From the NCBI GenBank assembly GCA_937901805.1, contig CALDJI010000118.1, positions 1 through 7,377 on the forward strand: a stretch of DNA of 7,377 bases, read 5' to 3'. Within the stretch, counting starts at the first letter, position 1. Each line of letters opens with the position of its first letter. This stretch comes from an uncultured Clostridia bacterium. Lineage in GTDB: Bacteria; Bacillota; Clostridia; Oscillospirales; Ruminococcaceae. The notes under the pieces are model-generated. The model ran no database searches. It was not told the origin of the DNA and saw only the letters and a list, made by a program, of their open reading frames with translations. Positions 1-5,057 of this stretch are shown here, piece after piece. Both the position numbers and the translations under genes were made by a program.

Positions 1-1128
1 ATTATAAATAACCTGGGACATTTTCATCTCGTCTGCTTCCACGAAGACATCCTCGTCATAGTCGAAATCGATATGGTATCCGTCGTTTTCTATCAACTTT
101 GTATAGCGCATCAGAATTGTATTGATGCTCTCCGTCAGATTGAATTCTTCCATGGAAAGACTATCGCTTCCAGCCTGAATTTTGGATAAATCCAGCATGT
201 CATTGACCAAGGCAGTCAGACGGGTTGCCTCATCGATGATTACCTGAACATTTTCCGGTGTATTTTCTCCCGGCAAATCCCGTATAATCTCTGAATATGC
301 GGTGATCATGGTCAATGGGGTGCGCAGATCGTGGGAGACATTGGCAATCAGTTCCCGGCGCAGGGTTTCTACTTTGGAAAGTTCTTTGGCCGCATAGTTA
401 AGCGTGGCGCCGAGTTCCGCAACTTCCCGGTAACCATCCTGTTCAAAATGAGCCTGATAATTTCCATGGGCCAGTTCTTTAGCAGAATAGTTGATTTTTT
501 CAATGGGTTTTGAAATATAGCGAGACATCAAAATAGCCAGAAGGGCACAGAATAATACCATAATAATGGTAATACACACAAGCTGTGTGCGCAGGGTTTC
601 CACGGTTGCATCGACCGGAGAAATCATGGTGCCAATCAAAAGGAAGACTTCGTTTCCATCCGTCAATTGGAGTGTGTTCGTATACAGGATAGACGGGTTC
701 ATTTTTCCTTTCGGTTTTGATGGAACAGCACCCAGAGAGTGGTTGTCTTTTCCCCGTTTTTGTGAGCCGCGTATTTGTAACAGCGGGCCGTCATTTTCAA
801 TTGTTTGCTGTTTTAACTCTGCGATCATCTCAGGGGAAAGTTTTTTCAGGTTTTTCCCAGGTCCATCTGAAAGGACAAACCGATCTGTTCCATCGGAATT
901 GATTACCCGGATAAAAATATCTTTTTTTGTTGCAAGCGCCTCTATGGATTCCTGAGAATTTTCATCCAGAAGATACTTTTCCACTGTCTGAGCCGTGGAT
1001 TTGATCGTATTTGTTTTGATAGCACGGTAAAAATCATCTAAAAGAGCAATCTGGAAAGTCCACAGAAGGGCCAAAGTGATCAGAATAAAAACAGCAAGAT
1101 AGCAAAATACCTTCCATTTAATCCCCAT
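1..1128 (-). CDS. Sensor histidine kinase, partial (C-terminus beyond window)
   Basis: Membrane sensor kinase that should autophosphorylate on a histidine and pass the phosphate to the response regulator encoded just upstream. The 376 visible residues begin MGIKWKVF at an ATG preceded by AAGGGGAA 10 bases away. Seen in order: a transmembrane helix at about 7-28; an extracytoplasmic sensor region of about 150 residues that I cannot assign to a named fold; a second transmembrane helix at about 182-203; a HAMP linker to about 255; and a HisKA dimerisation domain with the phospho-acceptor in VSHDLRTPL at H266. The frame is still open at base 1, where the ATPase domain has just started (MSQVIYN, the beginning of the N-box), so the G1, F and G2 boxes are unseen. 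The gene starts 19 bases after the regulator's stop, which implies one transcript. The family is certain; the stimulus is unknown. Confidence 0.93.
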   Translation of the reverse strand, partial: MGIKWKVFCYLAVFILITLALLWTFQIALLDDFYRAIKTNTIKSTAQTVEKYLLDENSQESIEALATKKDIFIRVINSDGTDRFVLSDGPGKNLKKLSPEMIAELKQQTIENDGPLLQIRGSQKRGKDNHSLGAVPSKPKGKMNPSILYTNTLQLTDGNEVFLLIGTMISPVDATVETLRTQLVCITIIMVLFCALLAILMSRYISKPIEKINYSAKELAHGNYQAHFEQDGYREVAELGATLNYAAKELSKVETLRRELIANVSHDLRTPLTMITAYSEIIRDLPGENTPENVQVIIDEATRLTALVNDMLDLSKIQAGSDSLSMEEFNLTESINTILMRYTKLIENDGYHIDFDYDEDVFVEADEMKMSQVIYN

Positions 1129-1147
1129 TTGGGAATTTCCCCTTTTC

Positions 1148-1819
1148 CTATGATTCAAAACGATACCCCACTCCCCGCAGCGTTACAATGAAAGAACGAT
1201 AGTGACCAAGACGGGAACGCAGCAGCTTGATGTGAGTATCCAACGTCCGGTCGTCCCCATAAAAATCATATCCCCATACATCGTGGATCAGCTTTTCCCT
1301 GGTCAGGGCAATTCCACGGTTTTTCACCATATAAAACAGCAGATCGTATTCTTTTGGAGACATATCGGCTGTCTTTCCATCTACAGTGACAATCCGGCTG
1401 GTAAAATCCACACACAGCCCGTCGCGTTCAAAAATTTCATGTTTTTGTCCGGGAATATTTTGGTGCCGGGAGATGATTACCTTTACCCGCATCATCAGCT
1501 CTTTAGGAGAAAAAGGTTTGACCACATAGTCGTCCACGCCGATTTCAAAGCCATGGATTCGGTCGTATTCCTCCCCGCGTGCGGAGAGCATCAACACGGG
1601 AATATCCTTTAATTTATGGATTTCCCGGCAAGCTGAAAAGCCGTCCAGTTCCGGCATCATCACGTCCAAAATAATAATATCGAAATCTTTCTGCTTGCAC
1701 AGCTCTATAGCCTGCATGCCGTCTTCCGCTTCCGTTACCTGATATCCTTCAAATTCCGCATATTTTCGGATGACTGCGCGGATTTTCTGTTCGTCATCCA
1801 CTACTAAAATATGGTACAT
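1148..1819 (-). CDS. OmpR/PhoB-family response regulator
   Basis: Cytoplasmic transcription factor of a two-component system, 223 residues, the usual length for this family. The N-terminal receiver domain (about 1-115) has the acidic pair D8/D9, the phospho-acceptor D52 in IIILDVMMPELDG, S79 and K101 in VVKPF, so all the phosphorylation residues are present. The C-terminal winged helix (about 128-222) carries family hallmarks: SPKEYDLL, the recognition-helix region DDRTLDTHIKLLRSRL, and the hairpin wing ending RGVGYRF. The ATG has AAGGAG 8 bases upstream (1828-1833). It is first in an operon with the histidine kinase, its likely phosphate donor. An extended -10 promoter lies directly upstream, so it is probably transcribed apart from the ABC importer genes. 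Its target genes cannot be read from the sequence; they could include the operon itself. Confidence 0.96.
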   Translation of the reverse strand: MYHILVVDDEQKIRAVIRKYAEFEGYQVTEAEDGMQAIELCKQKDFDIIILDVMMPELDGFSACREIHKLKDIPVLMLSARGEEYDRIHGFEIGVDDYVVKPFSPKELMMRVKVIISRHQNIPGQKHEIFERDGLCVDFTSRIVTVDGKTADMSPKEYDLLFYMVKNRGIALTREKLIHDVWGYDFYGDDRTLDTHIKLLRSRLGHYRSFIVTLRGVGYRFES

Positions 1820-1855
1820 ATCGTTCGCTCCTTCTTCCCATCCATATATAGTGAT

Positions 1856-1890
1856 ATCATACCATGAATTTGTGATGATCGAGTGAATTT
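1856..1890 (-). promoter_or_regulatory. Probable promoter of the two-component operon, with direct repeat
   Basis: On the minus strand TATGAT (1861 down to 1856) is preceded by TGG, an extended -10 element (TGnTATGAT). No good -35 is visible at the right spacing, as expected when an extended -10 compensates. Transcription would start near 1848, giving a leader of about 30 bases. The 7-mer AAATTCA occurs twice on the minus strand, at 1890-1884 and 1871-1865, 19 bases apart, flanking the -35 region; this could be a binding site for the regulator. The promoter is inferred from sequence only. Confidence 0.55.
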
Positions 1891-1900
1891 ATTCTCTCTG

Positions 1901-1943
1901 GAAAAAATAAAAAGCACACACAGCTGTTCTTGGCTGTGTGTGC
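1901..1943 (-). terminator. Intrinsic terminator of the amino-acid ABC operon
   Basis: A perfect 11-base-pair inverted repeat (GCACACACAGC at 1914-1924 with GCTGTGTGTGC at 1933-1943, 8-base loop) lies 7 bases after the ABC ATPase stop codon. On the minus strand it runs straight into TTTTTATTTTTTC (1913 down to 1901). This is a classic Rho-independent terminator and separates the importer operon from the two-component operon downstream. In the plus direction no T-tract follows, so it acts on the minus strand only. Confidence 0.95.
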
Positions 1944-1950
1944 CGGGAAT

Positions 1951-2673
1951 TCAGAGAACTTTTGCCAAAAAATCTTTTAATCTGGGATTTTTGGGGTTTT
2001 CGAAAAACTCCTTTGGAGGAGCTTCCTCCATAATCTGTCCTTCATCCATAAACAGGACACGGGTGGCAACCTCTCTGGCAAAGGCCATTTCATGTGTGAC
2101 AACCACCATAGTCATACCCTCTTCGGCAAGTTCTTTCATCAGTTCCAAAACTTCGCCGACCATTTCCGGATCGAGCGCGGAGGTCGGCTCGTCAAAGAGC
2201 ATGACGTCCGGGTTCATGGCAAGCGCGCGGACAATGGCGATCCTCTGTTTTTGTCCTCCGGACAGGCTGTTTGGATAGGCGGACGCCTTTTCTGCCAGGC
2301 CGATCCGTGCAAGCAGGCGCATTGCATTTTCATCGGCTTCTTTTTGCCCCATGATACCCAGTTTGACTGGAGCGAGCGTGATGTTTTGCTGTACAGTCAG
2401 GTGAGGGAAAAGGTTGAACTGCTGGAATACCATTCCCATTTTCTGGCGGATTTTATTAATATCGCAGCCTTTGGACATCAGATCCGTGCCTTCAAAGATA
2501 ATCTTTCCTTCTGTTGGGTGCTCCAACAGGTTGAGACAGCGCAGGAAGGTGGATTTTCCGGAACCGGACGGCCCGACAATGACCACTTTTTCCCCTTTTT
2601 CAATATGCTGGTCAATCCCCTTGAGGATGAGTTTGTCATGGAATGCTTTTTTCAGGTTCTTAGTGACGATCAC
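1951..2673 (-). CDS. Polar amino-acid ABC transporter, ATP-binding protein
   Basis: Cytoplasmic ATPase subunit (GlnQ/HisP/ArtP family) that powers amino-acid import through the adjacent permease. From the chosen start it has 240 residues, the normal family length. Visible motifs: Walker [10 protein letters not shown] (34-42), Q-loop [12 protein letters not shown] (83-94), signature LSGGQKQR (137-144), Walker [13 protein letters not shown] (157-168) and the switch histidine VTHEM (H194). I chose the GTG at 2673 because AGGAGG lies 10 bases before it and the protein then begins (M)[10 protein letters not shown] like its relatives. The in-frame TTG at 2694 would add seven residues and swallow that ribosome site. 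The start overlaps the end of the permease gene by 14 bases, so translation is probably coupled. It is the last gene of the importer operon, followed by a strong terminator. The substrate cannot be fixed from this subunit. Confidence 0.96.
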   Translation of the reverse strand: MIVTKNLKKAFHDKLILKGIDQHIEKGEKVVIVGPSGSGKSTFLRCLNLLEHPTEGKIIFEGTDLMSKGCDINKIRQKMGMVFQQFNLFPHLTVQQNITLAPVKLGIMGQKEADENAMRLLARIGLAEKASAYPNSLSGGQKQRIAIVRALAMNPDVMLFDEPTSALDPEMVGEVLELMKELAEEGMTMVVVTHEMAFAREVATRVLFMDEGQIMEEAPPKEFFENPKNPRLKDFLAKVL

Positions 2674-3358
2674 TTGCAGAAAGCCTCCTTTCAATAGCCC
2701 GCTGTACAGCGGTCATTCCGATTACCAGGATTAGGTAGATGATGGCGGCGATAAACAGTGGGGTCGGTTCAAAAATTCTGCCTTTAATCCCATCAGCTGC
2801 CTTGGTCAAATCCCGTACGGCGATCATACCGGCAACGGAGGTCTCTTTGAGCAGGGCGATAAATTCATTGAACAGGGCGGGCAGGATGTTTTTAAATGCT
2901 TGGGGAAGGATAATCATCCGCATGGTCTGGGTGTTGCTCAATCCGAGGGAGCGCCCGGCCTCGGATTGCCCTTTGTCAATGGACATGATACCGGAACGGA
3001 TAATTTCCGCGACATAGGCGCCGGAGTTAATACCAAATCCGACCACTGCGACCAGCAGCCCGTCTGTCAGTGTGGTAAACACTGCCGTGTACAGGATCAA
3101 AAGCTGGACGACAACCGGGGTTCCACGAATGACAGTCAGATAAAGGTCGCAGATTTTATCCAAAATCCAGAGCTTTTTGTTATCTTTTGCGTAGTATTTG
3201 ATCACAGCAATGATCAAACCAATCAGGATGCCGATGACAGTTGCACACAGGGCGATGATTAAGGTGTTGCCCAATCCCTCAAGGTACATTTGCCAGCGGT
3301 TGTCTGCAATCACCGCAGTGTAAATGGAATCCCAGATTCCCTGGAAAAAGTTGCCCAT
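2660..3358 (-). CDS. Polar amino-acid ABC transporter, permease
   Basis: Integral membrane subunit (HisM/GlnP type) forming the translocation channel for the amino acid delivered by the binding lipoprotein. It has 232 residues, with about five hydrophobic helices: roughly 31-54, 70-94, 98-120, 155-175 and 199-220. The cytoplasmic EAA loop that docks on the ATPase is clear at 133-152 (EAGRSLGL, then IILPQA), and the early segment [13 protein letters not shown] is typical of the family. The ATG has GGGAGG 5 bases upstream. Only one permease gene is present, so the transporter is probably a homodimer in the membrane. The 3' end overlaps the ATPase gene by 14 bases, while a hairpin separates it from the binding-protein gene before it. 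Family assignment is secure; the amino acid is not known. Confidence 0.96.
   Translation of the reverse strand: MGNFFQGIWDSIYTAVIADNRWQMYLEGLGNTLIIALCATVIGILIGLIIAVIKYYAKDNKKLWILDKICDLYLTVIRGTPVVVQLLILYTAVFTTLTDGLLVAVVGFGINSGAYVAEIIRSGIMSIDKGQSEAGRSLGLSNTQTMRMIILPQAFKNILPALFNEFIALLKETSVAGMIAVRDLTKAADGIKGRIFEPTPLFIAAIIYLILVIGMTAVQRAIERRLSASDRH
2684..2689 (-). promoter_or_regulatory. Ribosome site inside the permease gene that fixes the ATPase start
   Basis: AGGAGG on the minus strand lies 10 bases before the GTG at 2673. The same bases encode two consecutive arginines (residues 224-225) near the end of the permease, so one stretch serves as both codons and ribosome site. No comparable site precedes the alternative TTG at 2694. 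Confidence 0.8.
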
Positions 3359-3390
3359 AAAATCCTCCCTTTTTCAGCATTGGCTGTTTT

Positions 3391-3433
3391 GAAAAAATAA
3401 GGCTATCAGCAGGCGTAAGGTACGCCTGCTGAT
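3391..3433 (-). terminator. Hairpin with T-tract between binding-protein and permease genes
   Basis: A perfect 13-base-pair inverted repeat (3405-3417 with 3421-3433; arm ATCAGCAGGCGTA; 3-base loop) begins 34 bases past the stop codon of the binding-protein gene. On the minus strand it is followed by AGCC and TTATTTTTTC. The shape is that of an intrinsic terminator. Because the permease and ATPase downstream have no other obvious promoter, I infer a leaky terminator or 3'-end stabiliser that yields more binding-protein mRNA than permease mRNA, as is common in importer operons. Confidence 0.8.
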
Positions 3434-3467
3434 GTGCTGTAAGAACCCTATCTTTGCCGTAATCGGC

Positions 3468-4289
3468 TTATTCTACGACCATATGGTTTTGGACGAACTC
3501 ATCGATTTTGCCTTCATTCATCAGTCTTTCCAGAGTTTTGTTGAATGCTTCGACCAAATCGGTGTTGCCTTTTTTGCAGGCGATGGCATACTCTTCGTCG
3601 GTCAGCTTGTCTTCCAGGACTTCCAGTTCGCCGTTGCTCTTATCGGCGATTGCCTTTGCCGGGAGCTCGTCAATAATGACAGCGTCGCATTTCCCGCTTT
3701 TCAGTGCGGTGCCGGCTTCAACGGCGCTTTTAAAACGGAGGACTTCTTTTGCATTGATTTCATCCGTTGCATAGAAATCGCCGGAAGTGGATTCCTGTAC
3801 GGCAATGACAAGTCCATCCAGATTATCCGCGGTAATTCCGCTGCCCTTTTTGATGATGACATGCTGTGCGGATTTTACATATTTGGTGGTGAAATCGACC
3901 TGTTTGGAACGATCCGGATCGACTGTCATTCCAGCCGCGGCAAAATCGCCCTTGCCGGCATTGACAGAATCAATCAGGAGGTCGAAGTTCATGTCGACGA
4001 CTTCCAGCTCTACGCCGAGGTCTTTCGCGAACTCTTTGGCAATATCCACATCTGCACCGACGACTTCGCCGTTCTCGATGTATTCAAACGGTGCGAAGGT
4101 GGCTTCGGTCAGCATGACCAGTTTGCCTTTTTCCTTAATTGCATCAATGGTCGGCGTAGCGGAAGAGGTTCCGGAAGCCGAAGAACCAGCGGATGCAGCG
4201 GAAGAACTGTTGTTGGAATCGGAGCCGCACCCGGTCAGAGCCAAAGCCATGGTCATGACCGCTGCAAGCAAAATTGCTAACTTTTTCAT
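3468..4289 (-). CDS. Amino-acid-binding lipoprotein of ABC importer
   Basis: Extracellular solute-binding protein of family 3 (SBP_bac_3), 273 residues, anchored to the outer face of the membrane by lipid. The signal peptide (MKKLAILL...) ends in a lipobox LTGC with lipidated C21. A flexible Ser/Ala/Gly/Thr tether follows (about 22-46), then the two-lobed binding domain (about 47-273). Family features: FAPFEY (65-70), the conserved arginine R127 in DPDRSKQVDF that normally holds the ligand carboxylate, VQESTSG (164-170) near the hinge, and D207 in VIIDELPAK, which normally contacts the ligand amino group. I chose the ATG at 4289, with AAGGGGAA 8 bases upstream, over a TTG at 4328 that lacks a ribosome site and would put residues before the signal peptide. 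It is first in the operon with its own promoter. These residues fit an L-amino-acid ligand; which one is unknown. Confidence 0.96.
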   Translation of the reverse strand: MKKLAILLAAVMTMALALTGCGSDSNNSSSAASAGSSASGTSSATPTIDAIKEKGKLVMLTEATFAPFEYIENGEVVGADVDIAKEFAKDLGVELEVVDMNFDLLIDSVNAGKGDFAAAGMTVDPDRSKQVDFTTKYVKSAQHVIIKKGSGITADNLDGLVIAVQESTSGDFYATDEINAKEVLRFKSAVEAGTALKSGKCDAVIIDELPAKAIADKSNGELEVLEDKLTDEEYAIACKKGNTDLVEAFNKTLERLMNEGKIDEFVQNHMVVE

Positions 4290-4333
4290 ATGTCTGTTCC
4301 CCTTTAAGTTTGTTGATTTTAGGTACAAACAAT

Positions 4334-4361
4334 ATTATACACAGTCTTATCAGGAAATCAA
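4334..4361 (-). promoter_or_regulatory. Promoter of the amino-acid importer operon
   Basis: On the minus strand a perfect -10, TATAAT (4339 down to 4334), lies 16 bases after TTGATT (4361 down to 4356), a 4-of-6 match to the -35 consensus. The predicted start near 4327 gives a leader of about 38 bases, too short for a riboswitch or T-box. The sequence upstream of the -35 is strongly A/T-rich and contains the inverted repeat at 4367-4386. Confidence 0.8.
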
Positions 4362-4366
4362 GAAGA

Positions 4367-4386
4367 AAATGAAAAAATATTCATTT
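4367..4386. promoter_or_regulatory. Inverted repeat upstream of importer promoter, operator-like
   Basis: AAATGAA (4367-4373) and TTCATTT (4380-4386) form a perfect 7-base inverted repeat with a 6-base spacer, beginning 5 bases upstream of the importer's -35. It shares the ATGAA-N6-TTCAT core and spacing with the putative repressor operator at 4631-4652. It could be a second ArsR-family site, a site for another dimeric regulator, or a chance product of A/T-rich promoter DNA. Confidence 0.4.
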
Positions 4387-4420
4387 AAATCTAATTTTTA
4401 TGCACTAGCGGTATTTTGAT

Positions 4421-4462
4421 ACATTTCTCTCCTGTGTTTTTGGTTATCTTTACAGGAAATGT
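4421..4462. repeat. Imperfect inverted repeat in divergent intergenic region
   Basis: ACATTT and CCTGT (4421-4426 and 4431-4435, separated by CTCT) are complementary to ACAGGAAATGT (4452-4462), giving 11 pairs with a 4-base bulge and a 16-base loop. Neither strand has a T-tract after it, so it is not an ordinary terminator. Between the two promoters (about 4390-4590) I see no gene, only this repeat and the palindrome at 4542-4553. Confidence 0.3.
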
Positions 4463-4541
4463 GAGGGGTATGTACTTGATTTGAGAAAAGCAGTTGTCTG
4501 ATCTTGGCGGAGAAAGGGGGTTCAGAGGGATACTATCAGAA

Positions 4542-4553
4542 TATTCATGAATA
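4542..4553. repeat. Perfect 12-base palindrome TATTCATGAATA
   Basis: The palindrome lies about 40 bases upstream of the -35 of the metal-resistance promoter. It contains the same pentamers (TTCAT, ATGAA) as the putative operator, but overlapping rather than separated by six bases. It could be an auxiliary regulator site or a coincidence in A/T-rich DNA. Confidence 0.35.
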
Positions 4554-4593
4554 AAAGAAAACAAAAAAATTTTAAAATATACAGGAAAAGGGA

Positions 4594-4622
4594 TTGACAT
4601 TTTCAAAGCATAGACGTATTAT
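4594..4622 (+). promoter_or_regulatory. Promoter of the metal-resistance operon
   Basis: A perfect -35 TTGACA (4594-4599) and a 5-of-6 -10 TATTAT (4617-4622) are separated by the optimal 17 bases. Transcription should start near 4629, at the edge of the operator at 4631-4652, giving a leader of about 48 bases. Such a strong core promoter fits an operon kept off by a repressor and released by metal. Confidence 0.92.
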
Positions 4623-4630
4623 GATATTAA

Positions 4631-4652
4631 CATATGAACAATCATTCATATG
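4631..4652 (+). promoter_or_regulatory. SmtB/CadC-type operator
   Basis: CATATGAA and TTCATATG form a perfect 8-base inverted repeat with a 6-base spacer (CAATCA), lying at or just after the predicted transcription start. From memory, the core and spacing closely resemble the operators of ArsR/SmtB repressors such as SmtB (TGAA-N6-TTCA within a 12-2-12 repeat). The right arm also belongs to an overlapping palindrome, ATTCATATGAAT (4644-4655). The site is almost certainly bound by the repressor encoded directly downstream, giving autorepression. Confidence 0.88.
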
Positions 4653-4676
4653 AATTGAGATAAAGGAGCGAGAGGT

Positions 4677-5057
4677 ATGAACATGGCAGAGAAAAATTTT
4701 GTCTGTGAAGTTACCGATCCGCATGAATCCATAATTGAACAGGTATCAAAGAATATGCTCGAAGATGACAGGGCTATGGATTTGGCCGATTTGTTTAAGA
4801 TGTTTTCCGATTCCACCCGGTTGAAAATTCTCTATGCACTCTCTATCCACGAGATGTGTGTCTGTGATTTGGCAGAACTGCTTAACATGGGGCAGTCGGC
4901 AATTTCCCATCAGCTTAGGCTGCTGCGTACTTCTAAGCTTGTCAAAACCCGCAGGGAAAAGAAATCTGTTTTTTATTCCCTGGATGACAGCCATGTTGAG
5001 GATATTATCCGGATTGGCTATGAACACATTATGGAGGAGGAACTGGAACATGAGTAA
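4677..5057 (+). CDS. ArsR/SmtB-family metal-sensing repressor (CadC/SmtB-like)
   Basis: Dimeric winged-helix repressor of 126 residues that should leave its operator when it binds toxic or excess metal. The core is classic: FKMFSDSTRLKILYAL (40-55), then MCVCDLAELL with C61 and C63, the recognition helix SAISHQLRLLR (74-84), and the wing around TRREKKSVFYSL. Two metal sites are visible. The C61-V-C63 pair corresponds to the alpha-3N site of CadC (Cd/Pb/Bi), with C10 as a possible N-terminal ligand. D104, H106, H117 and E120 reproduce the alpha-5 zinc site of SmtB in residue type and spacing. The ATG at 4677 has AAGGAG 8 bases upstream; an ATG two codons later is a possible alternative. The stop overlaps the ATPase start by 8 bases, so the two are co-translated. 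Cd, Pb or Zn is the likely inducer; which one is inferred. Confidence 0.95.
   Translation: MNMAEKNFVCEVTDPHESIIEQVSKNMLEDDRAMDLADLFKMFSDSTRLKILYALSIHEMCVCDLAELLNMGQSAISHQLRLLRTSKLVKTRREKKSVFYSLDDSHVEDIIRIGYEHIMEEELEHE
5035..5040 (+). promoter_or_regulatory. Ribosome site that fixes the metal ATPase start
   Basis: AGGAGG inside the end of the repressor gene lies 9 bases before the ATG at 5050. The reading frame is open upstream to 4834, but only the 5050 start places the heavy-metal-binding domain at the N-terminus and follows a good ribosome site. Confidence 0.85.

Noticed and set aside
566..955. 129-residue open frame on the plus strand opposite the histidine kinase
   Set aside because: The minus strand here encodes the kinase sensor region continuously with the HAMP and HisKA domains; the plus frame has no recognisable features.
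3432..4280. 282-residue open frame on the plus strand opposite the binding-protein gene
   Set aside because: It is antisense to a clear lipoprotein gene, has no ribosome site, and is rich in Cys, Phe and Asp as expected for a mirrored frame.
4290..4328. Start of the binding lipoprotein at TTG 4328
   Set aside because: It lacks a ribosome site and would put 13 residues before a textbook lipoprotein signal peptide that starts at the ATG 4289.
4290..4333. Riboswitch or T-box leader controlling the importer
   Set aside because: The predicted leader is only about 38 bases and has no stem-loop or terminator.
4391..4606. 71-residue open frame on the minus strand in the divergent intergenic region
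   Set aside because: There is no ribosome site, no recognisable motif, and it overlaps the -35 of the strong plus-strand promoter, so it is more likely regulatory DNA.
4834..5049. N-terminal extension of the metal ATPase to 4834
   Set aside because: The extra 72 residues mirror the repressor gene in another frame; AGGAGG 9 bases before the ATG at 5050 and the N-terminal HMA domain fix the true start.
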